Origin: Stomorhina lunata
Lineage: Eukaryota > Arthropoda > Insecta > Diptera > Rhiniidae
Assembly (NCBI GenBank): GCA_933228675.1
Contig: OW121741.1
Coordinates: 136,809,149 to 136,873,148 of the forward strand
DNA length: 64,000 nt
Direction of reading: 5' to 3'
Of the stretch, positions 12,878-24,230 are shown piece after piece. Made by a program: the position numbers and the translations under genes. Under the pieces are notes generated by a model, which did no database searches, was not told the DNA's origin, and saw only the letters and a list, made by a program, of their open reading frames with translations. Within the stretch, counting starts at the first letter, position 1, and every line of letters begins with the position of its first letter.

Positions 12878-14517
12878 AAAAACAAGTAAAAAAATGCTAA
12901 ATTTGGTCAAGCCCGATACGATACCCCTCACCACTAAGGTCAAAGATGCTCTTTTTCCTGTACAAAGAGAAATATTTTCTAAATTTTGCCATCATACAAA
13001 CATATTCTCAAAACTTATATATTTGAGATATTTCCGTCATTTAGACTTACATATATGAGAGCTAGAGTCAAATGTGGACAGATTATCTCGAAATTTGGCA
13101 AATTGATGACAGTTTTTCCAAAAATTATGTATGTAAAAAAAATAAGCTCAAAATTCCCATTATCTTCAGATTTACGAGCGTTTTAGTGATTTTTGTCACA
13201 TTTAGATCGTTTTGAGAGTTTGTATGGGAGCTATGGTCAAATGTGGACGATTTTAACGAAATCATCGAAAATATCAATTCCGGCAAATGGGACCTGCGGG
13301 AGGTACCATAAATAATGGACCGATTTTGACGAATTTCAATAGCCATGGTAACACTATCAAAAAAATTATCTGTTCATCAAATTATCTTCAGAATTGCGAT
13401 CTGTACTTTGATTATATGGTTTATATGGGGGTCCAGCCAGACGGGCGGACGGACTAACATCGCTAAACCGACTCAGGAAGTGATTCTGAGCCTACTGGTA
13501 TACTAAGAGGTGGGTCTAAGACAAATATTTCTATATGTTACATACATCAGCACAAACTTATAAACTCATAATTCTCATTATCTTCAGATTTACGAGCGTT
13601 TTAGTGATTTTTGTCTCATTTAGGTCGTTTTGACATAAGAGTTTGTATGAGAGCTATGGTCAAATGTGGACCGATTTAAACAAAATTTTATACAGTGATT
13701 TTTGTTTACATAAGCAGTATTTGTTTTAAATTTCATGAAAAAATATTAGTATTTGTAGCCAAAACATCAATTCCGGGAAGCGGGATCTATGTGAGGTACC
13801 ATAAATAATAGACCGATTTTGACGAATTTCAATATCCATGGATTCACTTTCAAAAAAATTATCTGTGCCAAATTTCATCAAATGATCTTTAAAATTTTGA
13901 TCTGTACTTTGATTACAGGGTTTACATGGGGGTCCAGACAGCCAGCCGGCCAGCCGTCAAGACGGACGGACGGACGTCTCTAAATCGACTCAGGAAGTGA
14001 TTCTAAATCTATTAGTATGCTTAAAGGTGGGTCTAAGACAAATGTTTCTATGCGTTACATACATCATCACAAACTTATAACCTCAAAATTCTCATTATCT
14101 TCAGATTTACGAGCGTTTTAGTGATTTTTGTCTCATTTAGGTCGTTTTGACAGAAGAGTTTGTATGAGAGCAAAATTTTATACAGTGATTTTTGTTTACA
14201 TAAGCAGTATTTGTTTTAAAATTCAATAATATTTGTATCCAAAATATCAATTCCGGGAAGCGGGATCTATGTGAGGTACCATAAATAAAAGACCGATTTT
14301 GACGAATTTCAATAGCCATGCCATTTAAAAAAAATTATCTGTGCCAAATTTCATCAAATAATCTTTAGAATTTCGACCTGTACTTTGATCACATGGTTAA
14401 CGTGGGTGTCCAGCCAGACAAACGAACGAACGGACTGACATAGCTAAATCGATTTGTTACATACATCAGCACAAACTTATAATACCCTTTCAACCTATGG
14501 TAGTGAAGGGTATAAAA
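12878..14517 (-). mobile_element. INE-1/DINE-1-like element with tandemly repeated interior, copy 2
   Basis: Minus orientation: the plus strand starts with the complement of the CTTGTTT end (AACAAGTAA) and finishes with the complement of the ATACCC hairpin (GGTAGTGAAGGGTATAAAAA). It is about twice the usual length. The interior from the TTCAGATTTACGAGCG word to ACATCAGCACAAACTTATA is present three times (about 13153-13562, 13562-14078 and 14079-14500). The first two joints link the outer end to the same internal site. The flanks are two halves of one dispersed repeat. Confidence 0.75.
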
Positions 14518-14740
14518 ACAATTACTATGAAAAATCTAAATTTTGAATAAAATGGGCCCCCAATGTTAAAACAGGACGTCCGAAACTGCGATGAAAAGAC
14601 CAAGAGAGGAAAATTGTTTAAAGCTTGGCCTTCGTAATTGGAGAATATGCTCACAAGATCTAAGCTAATGGATTTCTAAAATAAGCTCTGCCTTTGACCT
14701 TAACAGGTTGTAAATATAGGCCATTTAATAAATATGAATT
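14518..14740 (+). repeat. Dispersed repeat (GATGTAGGGG family), right part
   Basis: Matches 17003-17195 of the uninterrupted copy: CAATTACTATGAAAA, AATGTTA, GTCCGAAACT, AAAAGACCAAG, GGAGAATATGC and CACAAGATC in the same order. It continues the repeat interrupted at 12877. Confidence 0.7.
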
Positions 14741-16130
14741 TAGTAAATATGAAATATTTTAATACCTAAACAAAAAAGTAAATTTTACAAAATGCAACAA
14801 ACTGTTTTATTAGGAATGATGTAATATGGCCTTATTCTTAGTTTATGTTAAATGTCTAATGTTTTCGGGCATTCTATTATTATATTTCGACTTCCAAAAG
14901 AATTAGTTTATTATAAATTGGTCGAAATCGACTTTTCTATCAACAATAGGTGAAATCAACAAAGGGTGTAGGTAATATTATATGAATTAAACAATATGTA
15001 GACACTTTCAATTATATCTACGTATGTATGTTAATTAAATTTCTCCTGCTGATTACATATCTCAGCATCTAGCTACCTACTTATACATATACAAATACAT
15101 TTAACAAAAACATGCAAATTTGCAGCCACAAACAGAGCGTGACAACTCTTACATTTTCATAGACTCTTGTACGTATGTTGTAGTACACTTATACAAAATA
15201 GTTTATTGTTAATATCGCCTTACTGTCAATTTAATTCAATTAATTTTCCAATTATTGGCTTTTAATTTCATTCAATCTATGTAAAGTAAAGGACATGAAA
15301 GCACGCACTGATATATAGATTCTTACAAATGTATGTATGTGTATATAGTGTAAATGTATAGTATTTTGTGGCTAACACATACATAATTACATATATACTA
15401 AATATGAATGTTTGTTTGTATATGTAATAGCTGTACTATATAGTTCATTCTGAGATCAACAGTTACATGTCTTGGCATCCATTTTAAAGCATTCTCTGCA
15501 ACACACTTAACAAATGTCCTTGATTCCTTTTTTTATATTTAATAAAGTATTTAGTGTTGGTTGCTGGTGTTAAGTTGGACGTGTGTGTGTGTCTGTGTGC
15601 TGATAATAATATATAGACTTATTAAAAATCATTTTTTCAACACTTAATTGGTTATTTGTCATTTTTCTGCTGCTACTGTTTTTTTTCCTCAATGTGGCAT
15701 GCAACAAATAGCCTGTATAGTAAAACTTGCATTGTTATTTTGTTGCTGCTATTTATATATAGGGACGAGTTTAAGTTGCAAATTATACCTATAACATTAC
15801 AGACTTGCTAAAGTATTATATATATGTATGTATCTATAAGGATGCTTTTCCATTATTGGCATCATATTGACATACTTATTAATTATATTTTTATATTTTC
15901 ATTAATCAAGATTGTGTTTAAATATTTCTCCCTGTTGCTATTTTATGGCAATTTGTTGTTAAAGGAAGGCAATTTTTTTAATTGATAAAAATTTTGCAAT
16001 TTATCGATTTTTCTTTTCTGCAGCTTAAAGAGTTGGTGAAATTGTTGTGATAAAAATTTAGTTTTTTTTTATAGTAAAAACTTAAAGAGTGTTTTCTAAT
16101 ATTATTTAATCATCGAAAATTTTCCATAAC
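14741..16130. other. AT-rich intergenic DNA with ATGTATGT/TATA simple repeats
   Basis: No gene is supported. Short simple-sequence tracts include GTGTGTGTGTCTGTG near 15581 and TATATATGTATGTAT near 15819. No domain-bearing reading frame is seen on either strand. Confidence 0.6.
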
Positions 16131-17195
16131 AAGGCTTTAGCTCGAAGAACCAAAAATTTATTTAATTGAATTAGATAAAAGAACAAATGATTTTCATAAT
16201 ATAGTTTAGTCTAAGATGGGTGATGTAGGGGATGTTGGATACCATGCTACGATTTCGATTGTTCTTAACTTGGACTTGTCTTGGGTTATCCCTTATCTCA
16301 ACTCGTGGTACCACCTGGCTGCATAAAACTATATGAATGATTTTTATTATCATGTGGCAATATCAGACTATTAGTTTCTAAAATTTAGAAGAAACTTAAG
16401 ATTTTCCAATACAAAACTTCAGCTCGAAAGACCAAAAATTTATTTTATTAAATTGAAGAAAAGAACAAATGATTTTTATAATATAGTTTAGTCTAAGATG
16501 GGCGATGTAGGGGATGTTGGATACCAATCTACGGTTTTATCTTGGGATATACTTCATCTCAACTCGTGGTATCACCCGGCTGCATAAAACCATAAGAATG
16601 ATTTTTATTATCATGTGGCAATATCAGATCATCAGTATCTAAAATTAAGAAGAAGCTTAAGATTTTCCAAAATAAAACTTCAGCTCGAAGGACCAACAAT
16701 TTATTTATTTTATTAAATTAAATAAAAGAATAAATATAAAGAAAATAAAAGAAAAATTTTCATAATAAAGTTTAGTCTAAGGTGGGTGATGTAGGGGATA
16801 TAAGGTGGGTGATGATGTTAGTCGCAGACTTATCTTGGTTATCCTTGATCCAACTGTGGACACTGACCTCCTCGTGGTATCACCCAGAGAACTACGTTAA
16901 CACCTGTTAATGTAGTGAGACAACATGAGCCGCGGTTCGCTTATTATAATAATAAAAAAATGGGTTAGTATGTCACGCTAGTAACTTTTGGAAAAAACAA
17001 TTACTATGAAAATGCTAAAATTAGAATAAAAAGGACCCTTAATGTTAGAAGTAGTAGTCCGAAACTTTGAAGAAAAGACCAAGTAGAGGAAAATTCTACG
17101 AAATTGGAGAATATGCGCACAAGATCGAGGCGCATGATTTTCTAAAATATGCTCGGCCTTTGACCTCAGATGTTGTAAATATGGGTCATTTAAGT
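16131..17195 (+). repeat. Three diverged tandem copies of the GATGTAGGGG dispersed repeat
   Basis: Copies begin near 16131, 16424 and 16675. Each has a GCTCGAAG-type word followed by ACCA, then TTTAGTCTAAG, then GGTGATGTAGGGG or GGCGATGTAGGGG, then CTCGTGGTA or CTCGTGGTATCACC. The first two end in GATTTTTATTATCATGTGGC. The third is longer and continues through GTTAACACC, GCTAGTAACT and the right part also seen at 14518-14740. No coding capacity is seen. Confidence 0.7.
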
Positions 17196-17963
17196 AAGTA
17201 AGTGAGGTTAGGTTTAGAACAGTAAATTGTTCGACATGGTTAGGTTAGGTATGATTATAAAGGTGTCAAGGCGACACCTTCACTTGGAGACCCAAGAGGT
17301 CCGTTGTAATTCTCCCTAAATAGAAGAAAAGAAAAGAAGAGGTTGAAGATACAGGAAGAGAAAAGAAAAGAATTGAGGGCGAAGAAGAGTACCCTATCTA
17401 AGCCAACTGAGACCAGTGGTGGACCCTTCAATATCATGCAATTTGCACTGTTGCAGATCCTGAAGTTCAGCATAGAATCTGCTACCCAGATGTCGGAGTC
17501 TCAGATTTTGGAGCCATGGATAGTGACAGAGAATGTGTTGTTTTTGTTTGCTTGAGAATTTTGTGTTGAGATTTTGATCCCATGAGCATAGGGGAATAGA
17601 GATCGCTCACGTCATAGCCCCTGATAACGTGAGAGCGACTGGATACTGATGGAGGCTTTAAGTTATCCGCAGGCACTGTTGAAACACAGTCTAACGTTGA
17701 CCCCGACTGGGGACCGAAAGCCCATATTACGGAAAGTGCATGACACCGGGGCTTGAGGGGGTCAGTTTAAAGTGTTAACCCACTACTACCTGTTTGGTCC
17801 GCGGGAGATATTTGATTTTTCTCCTACCTTCCACGTATGGAAAGAAGTTCCTCGCAACCTATTTATGTGGCTCGTTCCCCGCCCAAGAATGGAAGGTATT
17901 CCCCTATCCACCACCCGAAGACGTGCCCTCTAGGAATTAGGTTCCCCCGAGGGAACCTTAAAA
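17196..17963. other. GC-richer block, probable degraded mobile element
   Basis: Base composition is markedly richer in G+C than the surroundings. It opens with TTAGGTTAGG-type words at 17210-17250. At 17941-17960 it ends with a perfect 8-bp hairpin, AGGTTCCC/GGGAACCT around CCGA. The reading frames inside (17343-17555, 17482-17676 and 17837-18061) are short, overlap on opposite strands and show no recognisable domain. A non-LTR retroelement 3' end is one possibility; I cannot identify it. Confidence 0.4.
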
Positions 17964-18403
17964 TATATTATAAAAATAAGAAAAAAAGTGCTAAAGTCGG
18001 TCAGGCCGACCATACGATATTCTTTACCACTAAGGTCAAAGGTGTTCTTTTTCCTGTATAAAGACAAATATTTCCTTAATTTTGCCATCATACAAACATT
18101 TTCTCAAAACTTATATATTTAAGCTTTTTCCGTCATTTGAACTTATATGAGAGATAGGATCAAATGTGGACCGATTATAGCGAAATTTGGCAAGTTGATT
18201 ACAGTTATTACAAAAATGATATTCGCAAGAAATAAATACTTAAAATTAATCATTATCTTAAGATTTACGAGTGTTTTATTGATTTTTGTCTCATTTAGTG
18301 CGTTTTGACAGAAGAGTTTGTATGGGTGCTATGGTCAAATGTGAACTGATTTCAGCGAAATTTGGCACAGTGATTTTGGTTTTTATAAGCAGTATCTGGT
18401 TTA

Positions 18404-19700
18404 AAGAGTGCTCTAAATAAAATTTGTAGTTGGATTTTCTTAAATAAAAATCAAACCTTTTAATATAAAAACTCTACAAAATACGCAAATATAATGACAT
18501 ATTATACAAAATCATTTAGCATTAAAATGTTTACTTAGTACTCGGGTTTTGCAAAATTATCGACTTTTTTCGGAAACCCTCCCATTAAAGATTTTACAGT
18601 TGCTTCTGATACCTTTTTGGAGCATGTGTTCCACCTGCGCTTAAAATCGGACACGTTCTTGGAAATCTTTCCTGTGTTCTTCAATTCCTTTTTTACCAGA
18701 GCCCAATACCTTTCAACAGGCCAAAGTTCTGGACAGTTAGGTGGATTTGCCTCTCGTGGTACAAAAATGACATTATTCTTTGAGTACCACTCAAGTGCCT
18801 TTTTTCCATAATGGCATGATGCCAAATCGGGCCAAAAAAACGTAGTCACTCTGTGCTCTCTTAAAAAGGGTAACAACCGTTTTTGTAGGCACTCCTTTAT
18901 ATAAATTTCTGTGTTAATTGTGCCAGATGCCACAAATACTTTACTTCTTTTGCCACAACTGCAAATAGCTTGCCACACGAGAAAATTCTTAGGGAATTTT
19001 GTTTGTTTTTTTGTGCGAAACTCTTGCCGAACATTGCCCCGTTTATCAGCAACATAAAAATCTTGACCAGGAAGTTGAGAAAAGTCTGCCAGTACGTATG
19101 TTTCATCATCCATCACACAACAGGTGTATTTTTTTATAAAATCAGACTTCAATTTTTTCGCTCGTTTTTTTGCTTCTAAGTTCTTTATAGAATTGCGATC
19201 TGGAACCTTTTGGACTTTGTATGTCTTCAGTCCAGCATAAGCTTTGACTCTATGTGCAAAATTCGTAGAACATTTCACCGTACGAGCTGCTTTTCTTAAA
19301 GAAGTGTTAGGCGCTCTTCGAAAGAGTCGCTCGACTTCTTTTGCCTTACCAATATCTGTAGGACCTTTTTTCCTCCCTGATCCAGGTTTTCTTTCAATGC
19401 TCAGGTTTTCCTTATACCGTCTGATGGCATTAGAAACCGTTCGAGGGTCAACTTTCAAATTTTTAGCTATTTTTTTAAAAGTCCATGACGGATTTTTTTG
19501 AAAAGTTTTAATTATATTTTCACGAACTTTTTTTTCGCAGTCCATTTTGATTGAAATAACTATTGAAAATTAATAATTTCTAAAATAATAGTATCTGACA
19601 TATATATAGAAACTAATTTGATCAAAAAATATATTATTTCTTGCACTATGGATAAATTTTGTCTAAAATAGTAAATGCATATTTTTTTTAGAACACTCTT
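18404..19700 (-). mobile_element. Tc1-like transposon (DD37E type), apparently complete
   Basis: 1297 bp long, flanked by TA at 18402-18403 and 19701-19702. Short terminal inverted repeats read AAGAGTGCTCTAAA on the left and AAGAGTGTTCTAAA from the right. It carries one uninterrupted transposase gene spanning most of its length, the expected architecture for a complete Tc1 element. It is inserted in an INE-like copy, so it arrived later than that element. Confidence 0.9.
18535..19545 (-). CDS. Tc1/mariner-superfamily transposase, DD37E type, 336 aa
   Basis: Predicted cut-and-paste DDE transposase, acting in the nucleus on the inverted ends of its own element. An N-terminal helix-turn-helix covers residues ~5-50 (WTFKKIAKNLKVDPRTVSNA), followed by a GRKKG linker and a second DNA-binding segment (~65-115). 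The catalytic domain spans ~140-300. Candidate catalytic residues are the first Asp in MDDET (146/147), D240 in FFWPDLASCHY and E278 in CPELWPVERYW. By my count 37 residues separate the last two, which is DD37E spacing. There is no stop or frameshift, and the length of 336 aa fits the family (about 330-350). The start is the Met preceding the helix-turn-helix; it lies 155 bp inside the right terminus. Activity cannot be judged from sequence alone. Confidence 0.93.
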   Translation of the reverse strand: MDCEKKVRENIIKTFQKNPSWTFKKIAKNLKVDPRTVSNAIRRYKENLSIERKPGSGRKKGPTDIGKAKEVERLFRRAPNTSLRKAARTVKCSTNFAHRVKAYAGLKTYKVQKVPDRNSIKNLEAKKRAKKLKSDFIKKYTCCVMDDETYVLADFSQLPGQDFYVADKRGNVRQEFRTKKQTKFPKNFLVWQAICSCGKRSKVFVASGTINTEIYIKECLQKRLLPFLREHRVTTFFWPDLASCHYGKKALEWYSKNNVIFVPREANPPNCPELWPVERYWALVKKELKNTGKISKNVSDFKRRWNTCSKKVSEATVKSLMGGFPKKVDNFAKPEY

Positions 19701-20097
19701 TAAATATCATAAAAAAATATTGATATTTGTGGCCAATATATCAACTCCGGGATGTGGGACCTATGGGAGGTACCATAAATAATGGACCGATTTTGACAAA
19801 TTTCAATAGCCATTGTCCGTCCCACTATCGAAAAAATTATCTATGCCAAATTTCATCAAATTATCTTTAGAATTACGACCTGTACTTTGATTACATGGTT
19901 TACATGGGAGTCCAGCCAGACGGGCGGACGGACGGACGGACGGATGGACGGACGGACTGACATCGCTTAATCGACTCAGAAAGTGATTCTAAGCCTATTG
20001 GTATACTAAAAGGTGGGTCTAAGGCAAATATTTCTAAGTGTTACATACATCAGCACAAACTTATAACACCCTTTCCACCTATGGTGGTGAAGGGTAT

Positions 20098-21050
20098 AAA
20101 AACTTAATTTATAGTCTTTTAAACTTAATACAAAGTATCGATCATGAAATCCGGCTTGAAGGACCATATTCGAGTTGAAGAAAAGAACCCTAATAGAACT
20201 TAATTGGATAAAAAATAATTATTCGATTCTTGCTAGACCAATGCACGACGTTAATGAGTTTCTAGTCGATTTAATTAAAACAATTTTTTCTTAAATTTAT
20301 GATAAATTAATTATTAATTATTTATACAATTACAAAAATCCTGCTCAAAAGACCAAGAAAGCTTAAATATTCTAGAATTTAATAGAAACTCTTATAAAAC
20401 TATCCCCTATTATGACTTTATGCCTTTGACTAAAATACTTAAGTCTCGAAAGACCTTTAATAAATTCATTTAGAGACATCAAATAATTATCTTCATTTTC
20501 TATATTAAATTTGTGTTATTGTTTTATGAACTTTATTTAATAGTTTTATTTCTTTATCTCTAGATTTAATTATTAATTATTACTTCTTACAAGAATATTG
20601 ATTTAAATTGATTTCCCTTTTTTTATCCATGTTATTCCCTTACTCATAAAGAAAACTTTAGTTTTCAATTAAATTTAACAATAATATCCCATAATCTCTT
20701 GTTAACTATAATTTTTTATTACATTGATATAAAAGAAAACTTTTGTACATTTGCCAGGGACTAAAATTAATAAGGAATTTTTCAAAATGTGTAGTAAGAA
20801 CGGCTTAGGTGTGAGCTACAGAAGATTTGTTACTAAAAAGTATTGACTCATTAAGGAATCATTTGTGCTTAAAATCGTATCTCTTTAACTAGGACAAAAA
20901 ATTATAATCAAATTTTTCTGCCTAAGATGGCGCTGTTCTCTGTTAAATCATAAAAAAGTTGGTCCTAATCACTATCTAACACTATCGCTTTTCTATTTTT
21001 AATATATTAGCAAAACCTGAATTACAGAAAAGTTTAACATTATTTAATCA
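20098..21050. other. AT-rich intergenic DNA
   Basis: No gene is seen. Contains relic words of the GAAGGACCA type near 20159 and a GATGGCGCTG word near 20928. Confidence 0.55.
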
Positions 21051-21833
21051 TTTTTATACCCTTCACCACCATAGAGTATTATAAGTTTGTGCTGATGTAT
21101 GTAACGCGAAGAAATATTTCCTTTAGACCCACCTTTAAGTATACCAATAAGTTTAGAATCACTCTCTGAGTCGATTTAGCAATGTCCGTCCGTCCGTCTG
21201 GACTCCTGGCTGGACCCCCATGTAAACCATGTAATCAAAGTATATGTCGCAATTCTCTAGATAATTTGATAAAATTTTGCATAGATCATTTTTTTGATAG
21301 TGAGACCATGGCTATTGAAATTCATCAAAATAGGTCCATTATTTATTGTACCTCCCATAGGTCCCACATCCCGGAATTGATATATTGCCCACAAATATTG
21401 ATAATATTTATATAATTTTGATAATATTATTCTTGAAATTTAAAAAAAAATTTGCTTATGTAAACTTAAATGACTGTACCAAATTTCGTTGAAATCGGTT
21501 CACATTTGACCATAGCTCCCATACAAACTGCTCTGTCAAAACGCACTAAATGAGACAAAAATCACTAAAATGCTCGTAAGTCTGAAGATAATGAGAATTT
21601 AAAGTTTATTTTTTGCATACATAAGTTTCGAGATAATGGGTCCACATTTGACCTTAGCTCTTATATAAGTCCAAATAACGGAAACAGCATAAAAATATTT
21701 TGAGAAAATGTCTGTATGATGGCAAAATTTAGCAAATATTTGTCTTGATAGAGGAAAAAAACACCTTTGACTTTAGTGGCGAAGGGTATCGTATAGTCGG
21801 GCTTGACCGACTATAGTACTTTTTTACTTGTTT
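21051..21833 (+). mobile_element. INE-1/DINE-1-like element, copy 4
   Basis: Plus orientation and near full length, from TTTTTATACCCTTCACCACC to CTTTTTTACTTGTTT. The left hairpin has lost part of its right arm. CCGTCCGTCCGTCTGG lies at 21187-21202 and the terminal TCGGGCTTGACCGA hairpin near 21797. No coding capacity. Confidence 0.75.
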
Positions 21834-22979
21834 CATTATACATCAAAGTAATCATATCAACGCAAAATTCTGAGAAACTGTACTTTTAATTATTTTAAAT
21901 AATTTAAAGATCCGGTTTGAAGGATCATAAACAATATTTGTAGTAGATCCGGTTCGCAGGAGGAAAAAAAATTTTTGTAGGTTTAGAACATGTGTTGAAA
22001 ACAAAATACATATTCCCTTACAAGTATATTGGGTAATATAGAAAATTCAACAACTTATTCATGTGAGAAAAGCATTATACTTGCTGTAGGGTAATCTCAT
22101 ACCATTAAGAAAAACACATAATATTCATTTATTTCCCTGTATTCCTTCCTCTACCATTCCTTTAAATAATTTCAATTTGATGTTCAAAAATATCAAATGA
22201 AAAAACTTAGCAGGAAGTAGACTTCATGTCTTTTGCTCTGCTAGGAAATTTTCTTTTTTTTTTTCGTATTGAAAACATATTAAAGCTGCAGTCGCAAAAG
22301 ATATAAACTTATCGACAAAATAACAGAAAAAATTCTACGAAAATTGCGACTGAACATTAAGCGAAGCAACAGCATCAGCTCCGTCGGTAGTCATATAACT
22401 AAAGCCACAAATCTTTAATGAAGTGCAAATGGCAAAATGTGACAGTCACAGTTTAATTATCAATGAACGCCAAATGTCGATGCTATTGACTTTTTGGAAA
22501 ATAACGAGAGAAAAAAGAAATGTAACGAGAACTAAAAATTTTGCCAACTTCGAACATGAGCAAAAGAAGAAAATGTCATAGAATAAAATATACGAATATT
22601 TATTGAGCTAAAGTAAATAGGAAAAGTTTTTCATCTTTTTTTATTTCGAGCAGAAAGAAAAACATGAACAAAAAACCCTTGAGGAGTCAAAATAGTACTT
22701 TTGGAAGTGCTAAAGCGTACTTTATATGAAAAGCTAATATTGCGAAATTTAATTTCTAAGTTCGTTAGAGGTTTTCTATAAAGTTTAGCTAAATCAAAAG
22801 AATAAGGTAGTTATGGTTTTTAATATAGTTGATGGCGAGGAAAATTTTAATGATTCGCGGAAAGTAGTTTTTGCTGTATCGCATCATTTGAAATTATGTA
22901 CGATAAAAATAAATAATATTTAAGAGCCCTCAATCGACCGTAAGTTGAGGAAAATCGATGCTTTGCCTTTTGTTAAGAT
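21834..22979. other. AT-rich intergenic DNA
   Basis: No gene, RNA or clear repeat unit is supported. A GGTTTGAAGGATCATAAAC relic word lies near 21914. Confidence 0.55.
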
Positions 22980-23190
22980 AGTTACAGCGCCATCTAATGT
23001 TATATAGGAACTTTAAAGTGGCATATAGCTCCACCTGGTGTTAGATAGAATGGACGTTTATATCTATCACCAGATGACACTATATTTGCATATAATCATT
23101 GTTATAAAAAATACATAACAATTTAAAGCCCTCAAAGGTGATAAGTTTAGAAATTTTAAGTAAGATCTCTGAAGAAATCAAATTAAACTA
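22980..23190. repeat. GATGGCGC-type inverted words, left cluster
   Basis: Contains GCGCCATCTAATGTTATAT near 22988, CCACCTGGTGTTAGATAG near 23030 and the inverted ATCACCAGATGACACTAT near 23067. They pair head to head and belong with the cluster at 23837-24230; the INE-like copy at 23191-23836 sits between them. Confidence 0.45.
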
Positions 23191-23836
23191 AAACAAGTAA
23201 GAAAGTGCAATAGTCGTCAAGCCCCACTAAGGTCAAAGGTCTGTTTTTTTTGTATATGAAGACAAATATTAGGTAAATTTGTCATGATACAAACATTTTC
23301 TCAAGACTTATATATTTAAGCTGTTTACTTCATTTGAACTTATATGGGAGCTAGGGTCAAATATGGACCAATTACCGAAATATACCAAATTGATTACAGT
23401 TTTGACAAGAATTATCTATGCAAAAAATGGACTTAAAATTGTCATTATCTTCGGACTTTCGAGCGTTTTTTGTTTCATTAAGTGCATTTTGTTAGAAGAG
23501 TTTGTATTGGAGCTATGGTCAAATGTGGACCGATTTCAACAAGATTCAGCACAGGAAATTTCATGAAAAAATATTGATATTAGCGGCCAAAATATCAATT
23601 TCGGGAAGTGGGACCAATGGACCGATTTCCATGAATTTCAATAGTAAAAAAATTATCTGTGCCAAATTTCATTTAAGTTTCTTTAGAAAAGCCAGACGGA
23701 TGGGCTGACATCGTTAAATCGATACAGGAAGTGATTCTAAGTCTATTTGTATACTTAAAGGTAGGTCTAAGACCAATATTCCTATGGGTTACATACATCA
23801 GCACAAACTTTCCACTTATGGTGGTGGAAGACATAA
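23191..23836 (-). mobile_element. INE-1/DINE-1-like element, copy 5 (internally shortened)
   Basis: Minus orientation, starting AAACAAGTAAGAAAGTGC and ending near CCACTTATGGTGGTGGAAG. Several internal stretches are missing and the left hairpin is degraded. It lies inside a cluster of GATGGCGC-type words. Confidence 0.7.
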
Positions 23837-24230
23837 TCATTTGATTTTTCTCAAGATAGATGAAGCGTCATCTGGAGTTAAATAAGATCTTTAAAGTGAA
23901 GGAACTTATCTTTTTTATCTAGCACTAAATGACGCTATAATTCTAGATAATCGTTAATGTTATATAAGCTTTAAGTATAGTAATAGCGCCATCTTGCTTT
24001 AGATTACATATGTATATTCGTTCTTACACCAGATGGCGCTGTCAGCCAGCAAAAGATGATGCTACATTTCTCGATTGCTCAAAATTGTTTTTTCATCGTT
24101 CCAGGACCATCTGGTACCAGATTGGGCGATTATAAAATATATTGTTCCATCTTGTGTTGGATAGGATGCAGATTTAATATTCATATCAAGCGTCAGATGG
24201 TGCTATATTTCATTTAAAATATTCACAAAA
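23837..24230. repeat. GATGGCGC-type inverted words, right cluster
   Basis: Direct and inverted copies at about 23870 (GCGTCATCTGGAGTTAAATA), 23920 (TCTAGCACTAAATGACGCTA), 23990 (AGCGCCATCTTGCTTTAGAT), 24033 (ACACCAGATGGCGCTG) and 24187 (AGCGTCAGATGGTGCTATAT). The pairing suggests several small decayed inverted-repeat elements. Confidence 0.5.

Larger units (their letters stand above)
17964..20097 (-). mobile_element. INE-1/DINE-1-like element, copy 3, split by a Tc1-like insertion
   Basis: Minus orientation. Left part is 17964-18403, right part 19701-20097, ending CACCTATGGTGGTGAAGGGTAT. The interruption falls in a word that reads TTTTAAATTTCATGAAAAAA in other copies. Removing the transposon and one TA restores the consensus order. 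A CGGACGGACGGA run lies at 19923-19956. Confidence 0.75.

Noticed and set aside
19923..19956. GGAC/CGGA short tandem run as an independent microsatellite
   Set aside because: It is the expanded CCGTCCGTC block that is a normal internal part of the INE-like family.
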